DNA from: Agromyces protaetiae
Lineage (GTDB): Bacteria; Actinomycetota; Actinomycetes; Actinomycetales; Microbacteriaceae
NCBI RefSeq assembly: GCF_030866785.1
Contig: NZ_CP133018.1
Coordinates: 3,844,001-3,908,000 of the forward strand
Direction of reading: 5' to 3'
DNA length: 64,000 nt
In this document: positions 26,345 to 34,911 of the stretch, one piece after another
Layout of the letters: every line of letters starts with the position of its first letter
Numbering within the stretch: the stretch's first letter is position 1
Notes under the pieces: generated by a model
What the model saw: the letters and a program-made list of their open reading frames with translations, nothing else
Databases searched by the model: none
Told to the model about the DNA's origin: nothing
Position numbers and translations under genes: made by a program

Positions 26345-26908
26345 ATGACTGCAGGCGCTCGCCTCGCCGCGCCCGCTGATCTCGCCGCGGCCGCAGAGGT
26401 GTTGACCGCTGCGTTCATGGAGTACCCGTGGACGCGTTACGTCCTTCCTGAGGATGACTATCCGGGGCGGCTGCTTGAGCTGCAGCGTCTCTACCTCACG
26501 CACGCCCTGCACTACGGGATCGTTGCCGTCAGTGCCCACGTGGCAGGCGTCATCGCACTCCTTCCACCGGACGCACCCCAGCCGGCACGGTCGGTCATCA
26601 CCCGGATCGTCGCCCTTCACGGCGACCGGATCGATCGGCTCGCGAGCAACCCGCACCCGCACCTCGACTGGCGACTCGAGACGCTCGGCGTCCTGCCGGA
26701 CGCACGAGGAAGCGGCATCGGCGGCGCGCTGATCCGGTTCGCGCTCGAGGAATCTGCGCGTCGGGGAGCGCGAGCGGTGCGTCTCGAGACGTCGGACGAA
26801 CGAAACGTGCGGCTCTATGAGCGACACGGTTTCGGCGTCATCGAGTACGTCGATGCCGGGGGCGCGCCCCCGATCTGGACCATGAGAGCGGTCGTCCCAG
26901 CTCAGTGA
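26345..26908 (+). CDS. GNAT-family N-acetyltransferase
   Basis: A 187-residue acetyl-CoA-dependent transferase. Motif A is LGVLPDARGSGIGGALIRFA (the R/Q-x2-G-x-G/A acetyl-CoA loop) and motif B is NVRLYERHGFGVIEY. It sits 13 bases after the SDR gene and ends the plus-strand string. It converges with the amine oxidase gene at 26968. It may acetylate, and so detoxify, an amine or amino acid. No direct evidence of substrate. Confidence 0.85.
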   Translation: MTAGARLAAPADLAAAAEVLTAAFMEYPWTRYVLPEDDYPGRLLELQRLYLTHALHYGIVAVSAHVAGVIALLPPDAPQPARSVITRIVALHGDRIDRLASNPHPHLDWRLETLGVLPDARGSGIGGALIRFALEESARRGARAVRLETSDERNVRLYERHGFGVIEYVDAGGAPPIWTMRAVVPAQ

Positions 26909-26967
26909 CGCCCTGGCGCCCGCAACCGCCGCGCACACCTCAGTCCGCGCGGGTCGTCCAGAGCATC

Positions 26968-28188
26968 TCAGCCATCGAGCTGGGACGCGACAGCTGAGGC
27001 CGCGCGGCGTCCACTGAGGAGGGCGCTCTCCACGTACCCGAAGAGCGGCTGCGTGTGCTCGCCGGCGAAGTGGATGCGGCCCTGCGGCAGCTGGAGGTCT
27101 CGCAAGGCCGTGAGATAGCCGGGCTGGGGGGCGCTGTAGGTGAGACCCGAGTCGGGATCCAGGCTCCACCACACCGCATGCGGTGGCTCGGAGGCGGGGA
27201 CGGCGTCGGGGAACCATCTGGCGAAATCGCGCACGACGGCGGCCGGAGCGAGGGGGTCGACGCTGTATGCGGCGAGGACGCCGCCCGCGCCAGGCTGATG
27301 CGGGGCGGTTTCGTAGACGAATGCCATCGGCGCCAATCCCCCGGACGCGTGGACGGGAGCATCCCATGCCCGTCGTGCGTACGGCACGAGCAGCTTCCCG
27401 CCTCGGCCTCCCGCGATCCGCGGCACCGAGAGGGCGGGCGTGACCTCGATGCGGTCCAGAGCGATGAGCGGCACCGCCACGACGACGGCATCGACACGCC
27501 AACTCCGACCCGCCGTCGACACCACAGCGCCGTCGACCGTATGGGCGATGGAGAGGACGGGGTTCCCCAAATGGATACGGTCTGACCCGAGATCCTGTGC
27601 CATCGCCTGCGGGAGCGACGCGGTACCGTCTCGGAGCCGGAAACGTCGATCGACTCCCTCGAAGCTGCTCTCGACGACGTATGCCGCGAGTGACAGCTCG
27701 TCGGGCTGCGTCATGTAGTTCCCGCGAATGTGGCGGAAGAACCGTCGACGCGTCGCGGAGTCTGCTTCGACGGAGCACGCCCATTCCGCGACATCGCGTT
27801 CATCCAGCGTCCGCAGGAAGGGGTCGTTCCAGGGTTCGGCCGCATCCGAGACGTGCGACACGAGATCCTCGAGTGCGGCATCCAAGGTCGCGAGCGCGCC
27901 GTCGTCGGACACGAGTCGCCCGTTCTCGGCCAGGGCCTCGAAGCCGGGAACTTCGAGCAGGTCGAGCCCGTACCGTTCGGCAAGTGCGCGGGCGATCAGA
28001 TCGCCCGAATTCAGCCACTCCGCTCCCGCATTCGCCCACGTGCCGTCCGCGAAGTGCACCGTGTGGATTCGCCCACCCACTCGCCTGCGCGACTCGAGCA
28101 CCACCGGCTCATACCCGGCGGCACGGAGGTCCAACGCGGCCATGAGGCCCGCCGCACCCGCACCGATGATGGCAACCGTCTTCGTCAT
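26968..28188 (-). CDS. Flavin amine oxidase (MAO type), copy 1
   Basis: A 406-residue FAD enzyme. The dinucleotide motif is IIGAGAAGLMAALDLRAAG with the acidic end of strand 2 (VVLESRRRVGGR). The C-terminal flavin region is GRIHFAGEHTQPLFGYVESALLSGRRA. MAO-family enzymes oxidise primary or secondary amines to aldehydes with H2O2. ATG 28188 has AGAAGAAC upstream. The frame to 28212 adds eight unlikely residues. It diverges from the cupin-POT-oxidase string across an intergenic region that holds a putative TetR operator. Confidence 0.88.
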   Translation of the reverse strand: MTKTVAIIGAGAAGLMAALDLRAAGYEPVVLESRRRVGGRIHTVHFADGTWANAGAEWLNSGDLIARALAERYGLDLLEVPGFEALAENGRLVSDDGALATLDAALEDLVSHVSDAAEPWNDPFLRTLDERDVAEWACSVEADSATRRRFFRHIRGNYMTQPDELSLAAYVVESSFEGVDRRFRLRDGTASLPQAMAQDLGSDRIHLGNPVLSIAHTVDGAVVSTAGRSWRVDAVVVAVPLIALDRIEVTPALSVPRIAGGRGGKLLVPYARRAWDAPVHASGGLAPMAFVYETAPHQPGAGGVLAAYSVDPLAPAAVVRDFARWFPDAVPASEPPHAVWWSLDPDSGLTYSAPQPGYLTALRDLQLPQGRIHFAGEHTQPLFGYVESALLSGRRAASAVASQLDG

Positions 28189-28277
28189 CTGTTCTTCTCT
28201 CGCGTCGCGCACTGAGCCACGCCGAGCGACTCGCCATCAGAGGCTCGTCCGAGCGTGGAGCACGGAACTCGCATCAA

Positions 28278-28296
28278 ATTATTTTCGTGATAATGT
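28278..28296. promoter_or_regulatory. Candidate TetR operator, amine oxidase/cupin divergence
   Basis: ATTATTTTCGTGATAATGT matches sites at 34160 and 36383 (consensus ATTATT-N3-GTRATAATGT). The embedded GATAAT (28289-28294) could be a plus-strand -10 for the cupin string, although no good -35 is visible. Its AT-rich sequence stands out sharply from the surrounding GC-rich DNA. Confidence 0.6.
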
Positions 28297-28471
28297 AACA
28301 GCCTCCGTAGCCCCCGGCAATGAAGTGCGGGTCCGGGCGAACGAGATCGTTCGGTGACGGAGACCGCACCCGTACCCAGCGAACGCGAGCACACTCGCCC
28401 ATCGAACGCGACGCCGACACCGCAGTCGGCGCCACACCACGGGGCGACGACACGAACCAGGAGGACAGGTC
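28297..28471 (+). other. Long leader region before the cupin gene
   Basis: This holds no gene. It includes CGAACGA-GA-TCGTTCG and a seven-pair hairpin CGCCGAC-(6)-GTCGGCG (28412-28431), 41 bases before the ATG. If transcription starts after the GATAAT at 28289, the leader is about 170 bases. I recognise no riboswitch consensus in it. Confidence 0.35.
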
Positions 28472-28828
28472 ATGGTGGAGATTCTTCACATCCCGCAGGG
28501 TCTCGTGCAGGCGCACGGCGAGAAGGTGGCACGGGAGGATCCTGCCGAAGGCGCTCCCATGGAGAGCACCCTGGCCCTGTGGACGCAACGTGGCGGCACG
28601 GTGCGCTCGGGCACCTGGGAATGCACGCCCGGCTCGATCCACGTGCGGCGTGAGGGCTTCGACGAGTTCGCCGTGATCCTGGCGGGGCGCGGGGTGCTGG
28701 AGTCCGAAGACGGCGAACGATACGAGCACCGCGCCGGAGACGTCCTCGTGATCCCCGACGGCTTCCGGGGGACGTGGACCGTCATCGAACCGATCAGGAA
28801 GCTCTCGGTGGCGGCGCCCTCGAGCTGA
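28472..28828 (+). CDS. Small cupin-domain protein (ureidoglycine-aminohydrolase-like cupin)
   Basis: A 118-residue single cupin. The core runs TWECTPGSIHVRREGFDEFAVILAG (read in segments), RYEHRAGDVLVIPDGFRGTW and VIEPIRKL. The pattern with Arg/Glu around the first motif and a W before the last strand resembles the cupin_3/DUF861 group rather than HxH dioxygenases, so metal binding is uncertain. GGAGG precedes the start. It opens a string with a POT transporter and an amine oxidase, mirroring the oxidase-cupin pair at 48346-50189. Confidence 0.78.
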   Translation: MVEILHIPQGLVQAHGEKVAREDPAEGAPMESTLALWTQRGGTVRSGTWECTPGSIHVRREGFDEFAVILAGRGVLESEDGERYEHRAGDVLVIPDGFRGTWTVIEPIRKLSVAAPSS

Positions 28829-28884
28829 CGGGGCTGCCATCCCCGCACTTCATCCACATTCATCTCTGACAAGGAAGTCAACGA

Positions 28885-30342
28885 GTGGCTCTCTCAACAA
28901 CGACGCGTCCGTCCCTGAAGCTGCTTCCGCGGGGTGCTGGTGGCATCGCCTTCACCGAGTTCTGGGAACGCTTCTCCTTCTACGGCCTCCAGGCAGTCCT
29001 CTTCTATTACCTGATCTTCTCGCTGGCCGATGGCGGCCTGGAGTTGGACGCCGCGGTCGCGGCAAGCCTGGTCGGCGGCTATGCGGGATTGGTGTACTTC
29101 GCACAGATCGGCGGCGGATGGCTGGGTGACCGCGTGCTCGCTCCGCAGTGGGCGGTGCTCGCGGGAGGCATCGGCATCTTCGCCGGGCATATCGTGCTCG
29201 CCGCCGTACCCGAGCTGACGGGGCTGACCATCGGTCTCGGCTTGATCGTGCTCGGTACCGGGGCGTTGAAGACGAACATCACGTCGCTCTTCGGTTTCAC
29301 GCTCGATGAGCACGGCACGGCGTCGCGGGATTCGAGCTTCTCCTACTTCTATGTAGCGATCAATCTCGGCGCGGTCGTCGGGCCGTTGCTGACGGGATGG
29401 CTGCAGAGCGACGGAGGTTTCCACTGGGCGTTCGGGGCAGCGGCCGTTGGGATGGGTGCGGCGCTCGCCATCTACGTCGCGAACCTGAGGAAGCTGCCCG
29501 AGCGAGCGCGCGTCATCGCGAATCAGCTCTCCAGGAGCCAGGGGTTCGTCGCGCTCGCCGGCGGAACCACGCTGGTGGTCCTGATCGCCGCTGCCATCTG
29601 GGCACAGTGGATCACGTTCGAGAACCTCTCGCTCGTGACGTCGGGGCTCGCGGCTGCGGCTGCCGTCGCGTACTTCGTCGCGATCTTCGGTTCACGGTTG
29701 CATTCCCGCGTCGAGAAGCGCCGGGTGGCCGGCTTCCTTCCGCTGTTCATCGCGGCGTGCGTCTACTACGCGATCGCCTATCAGGCCTACACCGCGGTCT
29801 CCACGCTCATCGCCACCGAGCTCGATCTGCAGATCTTCGGCTGGGCGTTCCCCATCGGCTGGGTGCTCGCCTTCGCCGCATTCCTTCCGATCCTCGCCGG
29901 ACCCGTCATCGCGGAGATCTGGAAGCGTCAGGGCGATCGGCAGGCGACGGCTCCCGTGAAGTTCGCCACCGCGCTCGCCATCGTCGGCCTCGTCTACCTG
30001 CTCCTCACGGGGACGGCACAGGTGATCGGATCCTGGCAGATCCCGCTTCTGCTGTTCATGCTGCTCATCGGCGTCGCCTTCATCTCGGATGTCTTCCTCG
30101 GCCCTGTCGCACTGTCGCTGGCCACGGAGGTCGGACCCTCGCGGGCGCCGGGTCAGCTCGTGGCGCTGAACTTCCTGTCGCTCGCGATCGGCAGTGCCTT
30201 CTCCGGCGTGCTCGGTGGCCTCTACCTCGAGCTGGGGGCCTCCCTGTACTTCGCCGCCATCGGTGGCGTCGCGTGCGCGTGCGCCGCGGCGCTGCTCGCC
30301 GGGCGACGGCCGATCGTGCATCTGCTCCGAACCGCACGGTGA
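28885..30342 (+). CDS. POT/PTR2 family proton-coupled oligopeptide transporter
   Basis: A 485-residue membrane protein with about 12-14 helices. The helix 1 signature is EFWERFSFYGLQAVLFYYL (the ExxERFxYY motif used for proton coupling). Further PTR2 hallmarks are GGWLGDRVLAPQWAVLAGG and SYFYVAINLGAVVGPLLTGWL. GTG start with AAGGAAG upstream. It imports di- or tripeptides or peptide-like compounds. The flanking cupin and oxidase imply an amine-containing substrate. Confidence 0.92.
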   Translation: MALSTTTRPSLKLLPRGAGGIAFTEFWERFSFYGLQAVLFYYLIFSLADGGLELDAAVAASLVGGYAGLVYFAQIGGGWLGDRVLAPQWAVLAGGIGIFAGHIVLAAVPELTGLTIGLGLIVLGTGALKTNITSLFGFTLDEHGTASRDSSFSYFYVAINLGAVVGPLLTGWLQSDGGFHWAFGAAAVGMGAALAIYVANLRKLPERARVIANQLSRSQGFVALAGGTTLVVLIAAAIWAQWITFENLSLVTSGLAAAAAVAYFVAIFGSRLHSRVEKRRVAGFLPLFIAACVYYAIAYQAYTAVSTLIATELDLQIFGWAFPIGWVLAFAAFLPILAGPVIAEIWKRQGDRQATAPVKFATALAIVGLVYLLLTGTAQVIGSWQIPLLLFMLLIGVAFISDVFLGPVALSLATEVGPSRAPGQLVALNFLSLAIGSAFSGVLGGLYLELGASLYFAAIGGVACACAAALLAGRRPIVHLLRTAR

Positions 30343-30382
30343 GGATCGAGGGCCGACAGGTGGAGCGACGAAAGGGTGACCG

Positions 30383-31594
30383 ATGAGGGTTGTCGTAGTG
30401 GGCGCCGGCCTCGCAGGGTTGAGCGCGGCATGGGAGTTGTACAAAGCGGGACACGAGCCGGTCATCTTGGAAGCACGCGATCGCGTGGGCGGCCGCTCGT
30501 ACTCCCATCGCTTGGAGAACGGCGAGTTCGTCGAGCGCGGCGGAGAGTTCATCGAGCCGCACGATTTCGCGATCCGTCATCTCGCAGCCGAGCTCGGGAT
30601 ACCCCTCGTCAGCCATAACGTCCCCTTCCATCGTCGGAGCGTCGACGGACATCGGCCGTCCCTGCGCGACATCGCTCGCGAGCGACAGGCGATCGACGAC
30701 GCATACCATGCGCTGCAACATACGCCGCGGGCCTCTGCAGCCGAGGTCTTCGAGGTCGCATTCGGCGCCGATTTCCGCTCCGAGCGCGCCTACAAGCAAT
30801 GGGCGACCTCGCTCGCGCTCGACCTGGAGACCGTCAGCGCGCGGGTCTTGGAGGGAACCGCGCTCGCGACACTCGTGGAGGACGGCAATCGTGCACTGAG
30901 CGGCAATCAGTCGATCGCAATGGAGATCGCGCGCCGGCTGAGCCCGCACCTGCAGCTCGCGGAGCCCGTCGAAGCGGTGTCGCAGACCTCGCGAGGCGTC
31001 GAGGTGACGCTCATGAGCGGCCGCACCGTGCCGGGCGACGCGGCAATCGTTGCCGTCCCCCTCCCCTTGCTCAGAGAGATGACGTTCACGTTCCCCCTCC
31101 CCGACCGCGTTCAGACCGCGCTCGAGCATCGATCGATGGCTGTTGCGGCGAAGTACGGCGTCGCCGTAGTCGGCGAAGCCCCGGGGGATTCCGCGATGCA
31201 GCACCCCACGCAACTCTGGTGGTCCTGTCAGTCGGTGTCGACCGACGCGGAGCACCGGCGTCCGGCGCTGTCAGGATTCGCCGGCTCTGCGCACACCCTC
31301 AGGGAACTGCGCACGTCAGAAGGCGCCGCGGGATGGTCGACGGCCCTTCGGCAGCTTCGCCCCGACGTCCAGCTCGTCGGTGACGCCGTCATCACCGACT
31401 GGAGCGAGGAGATGTGGAGCCGTGGCGCGTACTCGGTCCCGAACCTCGAGTGGTCACCGAGCGATGCGACGGCATTCGATGAGCCGATCGGGCGCGTTGC
31501 GCTCGCGGGTGAGCACACGACGATGGGTTCGCTCAACGGGGCGGTCGTCTCCGGCCGACGCGCCGCGCAGCAGGTCGCGCGCGCGGTCGCGTGA
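30383..31594 (+). CDS. Flavin amine oxidase (MAO type), copy 2
   Basis: A 403-residue FAD enzyme: VVGAGLAGLSAAWEL at the N-terminus, LEARDRVGGRSYS, and C-terminal GRVALAGEHTTMGSLNGAVVSGRRA. No C-terminal Cys for covalent flavin is visible, so FAD is probably non-covalent. GAAAGGG precedes the ATG. It is the closest paralogue of the 48346 oxidase: both have a WW-x4-S-x4-DAEHR block and a NGAVVSG C-terminus. Confidence 0.9.
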   Translation: MRVVVVGAGLAGLSAAWELYKAGHEPVILEARDRVGGRSYSHRLENGEFVERGGEFIEPHDFAIRHLAAELGIPLVSHNVPFHRRSVDGHRPSLRDIARERQAIDDAYHALQHTPRASAAEVFEVAFGADFRSERAYKQWATSLALDLETVSARVLEGTALATLVEDGNRALSGNQSIAMEIARRLSPHLQLAEPVEAVSQTSRGVEVTLMSGRTVPGDAAIVAVPLPLLREMTFTFPLPDRVQTALEHRSMAVAAKYGVAVVGEAPGDSAMQHPTQLWWSCQSVSTDAEHRRPALSGFAGSAHTLRELRTSEGAAGWSTALRQLRPDVQLVGDAVITDWSEEMWSRGAYSVPNLEWSPSDATAFDEPIGRVALAGEHTTMGSLNGAVVSGRRAAQQVARAVA

Positions 31595-31622
31595 GGCGGA
31601 GCATCGGCGTGCACGATCCGCC
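31595..31622. terminator. Hairpin between convergent genes
   Basis: GGCGG/ATCG pair with CGAT/CCGCC around a seven-base loop (three-base bulge) directly after the oxidase stop, facing the convergent fprB-like gene that ends at 31662. No T-run. A weak bidirectional terminator candidate. Confidence 0.35.
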
Positions 31623-31661
31623 CGCCCGGTCTGGCGTGACGTACGCGGCCTGGCACCGGAT

Positions 31662-33308
31662 TCATCGACTCCGAGTCGCCGCGGCGCGCGAGGCGGCGAG
31701 GAGCTGTTCGACCGACACGAACGGGACCCGCGGTCGGCCCTGCGCGGCTCCCGCGTCCGTCTCCCGCTCGTCGATGCGCCGCCATCCGCGACCCGTGACC
31801 GCCTCGGCGTGCTCCCGCTCGACGAGGCGCGCGAACTCGGCCGGACTCCGTGTCGGCGCGGGAAGCATGCCGGCGGCATGGTCCGCGAGCAGCGCCGCCA
31901 CGGTCTCGGCGGAGTCGATCCGGTTGGTCCCGATCACACCCGAGGGACCACGCTTGATCCACCCGGTGCAGTACACGCCCGGGATCCGCTCGCCCGTCTC
32001 CGGGTCGACGACGCGGCCTGAATCGCTCGGAATCGTCCCCGTCGCCGCGTCGAATGGCAGGCCGGGCGTGGCGCGACCGTGGAAGCCGATGGCACGGAGG
32101 ACCAGCGACGTCTCGATCGTCTCGACGGTTCCGTCAGGCCGCGTGAGCACGATGCCGTCGACTCGGTCGGTGCCCGTGATCCGCGTCGGCGTCAGCCGGT
32201 ATCGCAGCACGACCTTCTTCGCGCTGCTCGGGGTCTTCGACGCGGCATCGGCGACGATCGCGAGGCGTCGCTGAAGGTCTGCCTCGGAACGCCGGAGGAG
32301 CGCATCGGCCTCGTCGTGGGCGGTCGTGGCGATCTCGTGAGATTCCGCGAGCAACTCGACATCCGAGAGGTGTGCCAGCTCCGTGAGCTCGGCCGTGCTG
32401 TGCGCGGCGAACGCGGGTCCGCGTCGCGCCACGACGTGCACCTCCTCGACAGCGCTTCTCTCCAGCGCCCGGATGGCGTGATCGGCCATCGAGGTGCGCT
32501 CGTAGAGCTCAGAGGGGCGGGTCAGCGCGCGGGCGATGTCGAGCGCGACATTGCCGTTGCCGATGATGACCGCGCGCCTGGTCTGAAGATCGAAGTCGCG
32601 ATCGGCGTAGTCGGGGTGACCGTTGTACCAGGCGACGAACTCGCGGGCGCCGTGCGACCCCGGAAGCGCTTCGCCGGGAACTCCCAACGCCCGGTCGTCC
32701 GGGGCCCCGGTGGCGACGATCACCGCGTCATGATGTGATCGGATCTCATCCATCGAGAGATCGCGACCGATCTCGGTGTTGAACCAGCACGAGACGTTTC
32801 TGCGGTCGAAGATCCGAGCGAACACGTCGCCGATGCGTTTGGTGCGATCGTGGTCGGGTGCGACGCCGGAGCGGATGAGCCCGAACGGCACGGGAAGCCG
32901 CTCGAAGATGCTGACCTCGACGCCGCGCAGCTCACTGAGTTCCTCGGCGGCGTACATGGCCGACGGGCCCGTGCCGACGATCGCCACGCGAAGCGGGCCG
33001 CGCTCAGCGGGGCGGCGGCGCTGGATCGGCAGCGGCGAGACATCACCGAGCGGGCGTGCGGCGAAGTACTCGGCATTGATCGTCGCGAACGGCTCGGACT
33101 CCCGATCGAGCTCGGTGTCGAGGACGATGGCATCGACCGGGCATGCTTGCGCGCACGCCCCGCACTCGATGCACGTCGTGGGGTCGATGTAGAGCTGCTC
33201 GGTCGTGCCCCAGTCGTCGTCTCCTGGCCGGGGGCGGATGCACTGCACCGGGCAGACGGCGATGCAGGTCGTGTCTGCGCAGCAGCTGCGGGTGATGACC
33301 AGACTCAT
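31662..33308 (-). CDS. fprB: FprB-like ferredoxin/ferredoxin-NADP reductase fusion
   Basis: A 548-residue protein. Residues 1-60 form a bacterial ferredoxin domain (Cys9/10, 15, 19, 23 in SCCADTTCIAVCPVQC; Cys46, 49, 52, 56 in CIECGACAQACP). Adrenodoxin-reductase-type FAD and NADP domains follow (VAIVGTGPSAMYAAEEL; VIIGNGNVALDIARAL; VYCTGWIKRGPSGVIGTNR). The layout matches mycobacterial FprB. It would pass electrons from NADPH to an oxygenase or other iron-sulfur partner. No oxygenase is in the window. The start overlaps the stop of the MOSC gene by four bases. Confidence 0.9.
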   Translation of the reverse strand: MSLVITRSCCADTTCIAVCPVQCIRPRPGDDDWGTTEQLYIDPTTCIECGACAQACPVDAIVLDTELDRESEPFATINAEYFAARPLGDVSPLPIQRRRPAERGPLRVAIVGTGPSAMYAAEELSELRGVEVSIFERLPVPFGLIRSGVAPDHDRTKRIGDVFARIFDRRNVSCWFNTEIGRDLSMDEIRSHHDAVIVATGAPDDRALGVPGEALPGSHGAREFVAWYNGHPDYADRDFDLQTRRAVIIGNGNVALDIARALTRPSELYERTSMADHAIRALERSAVEEVHVVARRGPAFAAHSTAELTELAHLSDVELLAESHEIATTAHDEADALLRRSEADLQRRLAIVADAASKTPSSAKKVVLRYRLTPTRITGTDRVDGIVLTRPDGTVETIETSLVLRAIGFHGRATPGLPFDAATGTIPSDSGRVVDPETGERIPGVYCTGWIKRGPSGVIGTNRIDSAETVAALLADHAAGMLPAPTRSPAEFARLVEREHAEAVTGRGWRRIDERETDAGAAQGRPRVPFVSVEQLLAASRAAATRSR

Positions 33309-34153
33309 CGTGGTGCCTCTCCATGTTCGATGTCGACCGGGTCGGCCGGAGGCGGCACCAGCAGGACCGGATCGTCCAGCTGCACGATCCCCGGCTGCAG
33401 GACCTCCGCGTAACAGCCGAAGGGAACATTGGGCCCCCAACGACTCGGGGTGGCACCCCGCACCTCCCGGATGCGCTTCTGCATCTGCAGGGCACGGTCG
33501 CCGTCGGCCGGCCGGTGCTCGACCGCGAGGCAGCGCGGGACGCTCTCCCGCACCCGGAGACGGCACGTGCCGACCGCGATCTCGCGTCCTTCCCAGGCGT
33601 CCTCGATGAACGGCGTGCCTCCGAGGTCGAGTGTGAGATTGAGGCGGAACCGACGCGGGTCGACCGGCGTGCCGTCGCGTTCGGTACCGAGTGCCGCGAG
33701 CGAGGCCGTCGACACCACCGTGACCGGGTAGACGTCGTGTCCGCCCTCAGTGCCGGCGCACTGCACGAGCCGGAGGTCGCGTCCGGCGAGCGTGGAGAGG
33801 ATCGCATCCCAGGGACCTGGGCATGGCCAGGCCTGAACCGTCCTGTCGTCGAGGCGGAACACGCCGACCGGATCGGGATGCTCGATCGGTGCAGACGCGA
33901 CGACGCGGGTACCGTGCCCGATCGAGAAGGTCCCGGCTGAGCGGTCGAATGCCGTCCACCAGGACAGGAAGACGGGATCCCGTGGCACCGAGTAAAGGTA
34001 GTCATCGACGTCCACGAGGAAGAACTCACGGTTGCCGACGATGCGCGTTCGATCGACTTCGATACTGGGCACGGAGTGCAGCGCGAACCCCTTCGTGGCC
34101 GTGACGAGCAGTTCCGACACTCGGCCGACCGGCTGTCCTTCGTCCACCGACAT
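33305..34153 (-). CDS. MOSC-domain protein
   Basis: A 282-residue protein with the MOSC N-terminal beta-barrel (VGRVSELLVTATKGFALHSV, VGNREFFLVDVDD) and a MOSC domain carrying the expected Cys in SVPRCLAVEHRP. MOSC domains bind the molybdenum cofactor or act on N-hydroxylated or sulfur-bearing groups, as in mARC/YiiM-type amidoxime reductases. Co-translation with an NADPH reductase suggests a two-component reductase for N-oxygenated amines, which is inference. The frame reaches 34354, but ATG 34153 begins the barrel and lies beside the candidate TetR operator. Confidence 0.82.
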   Translation of the reverse strand: MSVDEGQPVGRVSELLVTATKGFALHSVPSIEVDRTRIVGNREFFLVDVDDYLYSVPRDPVFLSWWTAFDRSAGTFSIGHGTRVVASAPIEHPDPVGVFRLDDRTVQAWPCPGPWDAILSTLAGRDLRLVQCAGTEGGHDVYPVTVVSTASLAALGTERDGTPVDPRRFRLNLTLDLGGTPFIEDAWEGREIAVGTCRLRVRESVPRCLAVEHRPADGDRALQMQKRIREVRGATPSRWGPNVPFGCYAEVLQPGIVQLDDPVLLVPPPADPVDIEHGEAPR

Positions 34154-34178
34154 CAGTTCGTTGTTCCAGTGATAATGT
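34147..34178. promoter_or_regulatory. Candidate TetR operator and promoter between MOSC and tetR genes
   Basis: The motif GTTGTTCCAGTGATAATGT (34160-34178) matches 28278 and 36383 in its right half and spacing. CCGACA (34147-34152), 18 bases and GATAAT (34171-34176) would serve the plus-strand tetR gene. On the other side the motif reaches to seven bases from the MOSC start codon. It probably autoregulates the regulator and represses the MOSC-fprB pair. Confidence 0.55.
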
Positions 34179-34227
34179 GCCGGCCCGGCGGCTTGAGCCG
34201 CGTGCAGGGGTCGTGGACAATCGTCGA

Positions 34228-34893
34228 ATGAGCATCGCGTCGGCCCCCCGCACACCCCCTGACGGGTCGAAGCCGAACCCCCTCGTTCCTTCGCCCGATG
34301 CGCGCGAGGGGCAGCCGGAACGTCGCCGCGAACGTCTGATCGCTGCCGCGGCATCCGAGATCGCCGCGAAGGGATTCGCCGCAGTCCGCCTCCGCGACGT
34401 GGCGGCCCGCTGCGAGGTCACGACCGGAATGGTTCAGTACTACTTCGAGACGAGGGATGACCTTCTCGCAGCGGCGCTGGAATATGCCGCCACACGGCAC
34501 ATCCGGCAGTGGAACGACGCGCTGAGCACCGTCGACCACGGTGAACGACGGATCCGCGCTCTGTTGACCGAGATGGCCGAGGAGTTCTCCCACTCCGAGG
34601 ACAATGTCGTCTGGATCGAACTGTGTGCGCTCGCCTCGCGTGACGATCGCTTCAGGACCTTGGTCTCGCGGGTCTTCGACGAGTGGCAGTCGGCGATCGA
34701 GCAGGCGATCACGACGGCCGCGAACGCGGGGGCGGTCACGGTGAGTGTTCCGATCGCGGATGCTGCCCGGATCCTGGTCGCGGCGATCGACGGATTCGAG
34801 CTGCGGCTGGCCTCGACCGCGTCGACGAAGACCGCCCCGCAGGATCAACGACACATCGCACAACTCGTGGACCTCCTGCTGATCGAACCCTGA
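34228..34893 (+). CDS. TetR-family transcriptional regulator
   Basis: A 221-residue regulator. The N-terminal helix-turn-helix (RLIAAAASEIAAKGFAAVRLRDVAARCEVTTGMVQYYFETRDDLLAA, read in pieces, residues 35-80) is canonical, with a ligand-binding C-domain. The frame begins at 34177, but that start lies inside the operator. ATG 34228 is preferred. It is divergent from MOSC-fprB and convergent with the APC permease gene. It is the best candidate to bind the three ATAAT-type palindromes. Confidence 0.88.
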   Translation: MSIASAPRTPPDGSKPNPLVPSPDAREGQPERRRERLIAAAASEIAAKGFAAVRLRDVAARCEVTTGMVQYYFETRDDLLAAALEYAATRHIRQWNDALSTVDHGERRIRALLTEMAEEFSHSEDNVVWIELCALASRDDRFRTLVSRVFDEWQSAIEQAITTAANAGAVTVSVPIADAARILVAAIDGFELRLASTASTKTAPQDQRHIAQLVDLLLIEP

Positions 34894-34906
34894 CCGCCCT
34901 GCGGTC
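34892..34906. terminator. Short hairpin at the tetR/APC convergence
   Basis: GACCGC-CCT-GCGGTC begins at the tetR stop codon and ends six bases before the convergent permease stop. The 18-base gap has room for nothing else. There is no T-run, so termination strength is doubtful. Confidence 0.35.
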
Positions 34907-34911
34907 GCGCG

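Noticed and set aside
28297..28471. Possible riboswitch in the leader of the cupin gene
   Set aside because: Only short isolated hairpins are present. I could not match guanidine, glycine, SAM or other consensus cores.
34200..34222. GACAATCGTCGA similar to a half of the GntR operator, upstream of tetR
   Set aside because: Only one half matches and the site is 14 kb away in an unrelated regulatory region. The ATAAT-type motif explains this promoter better.
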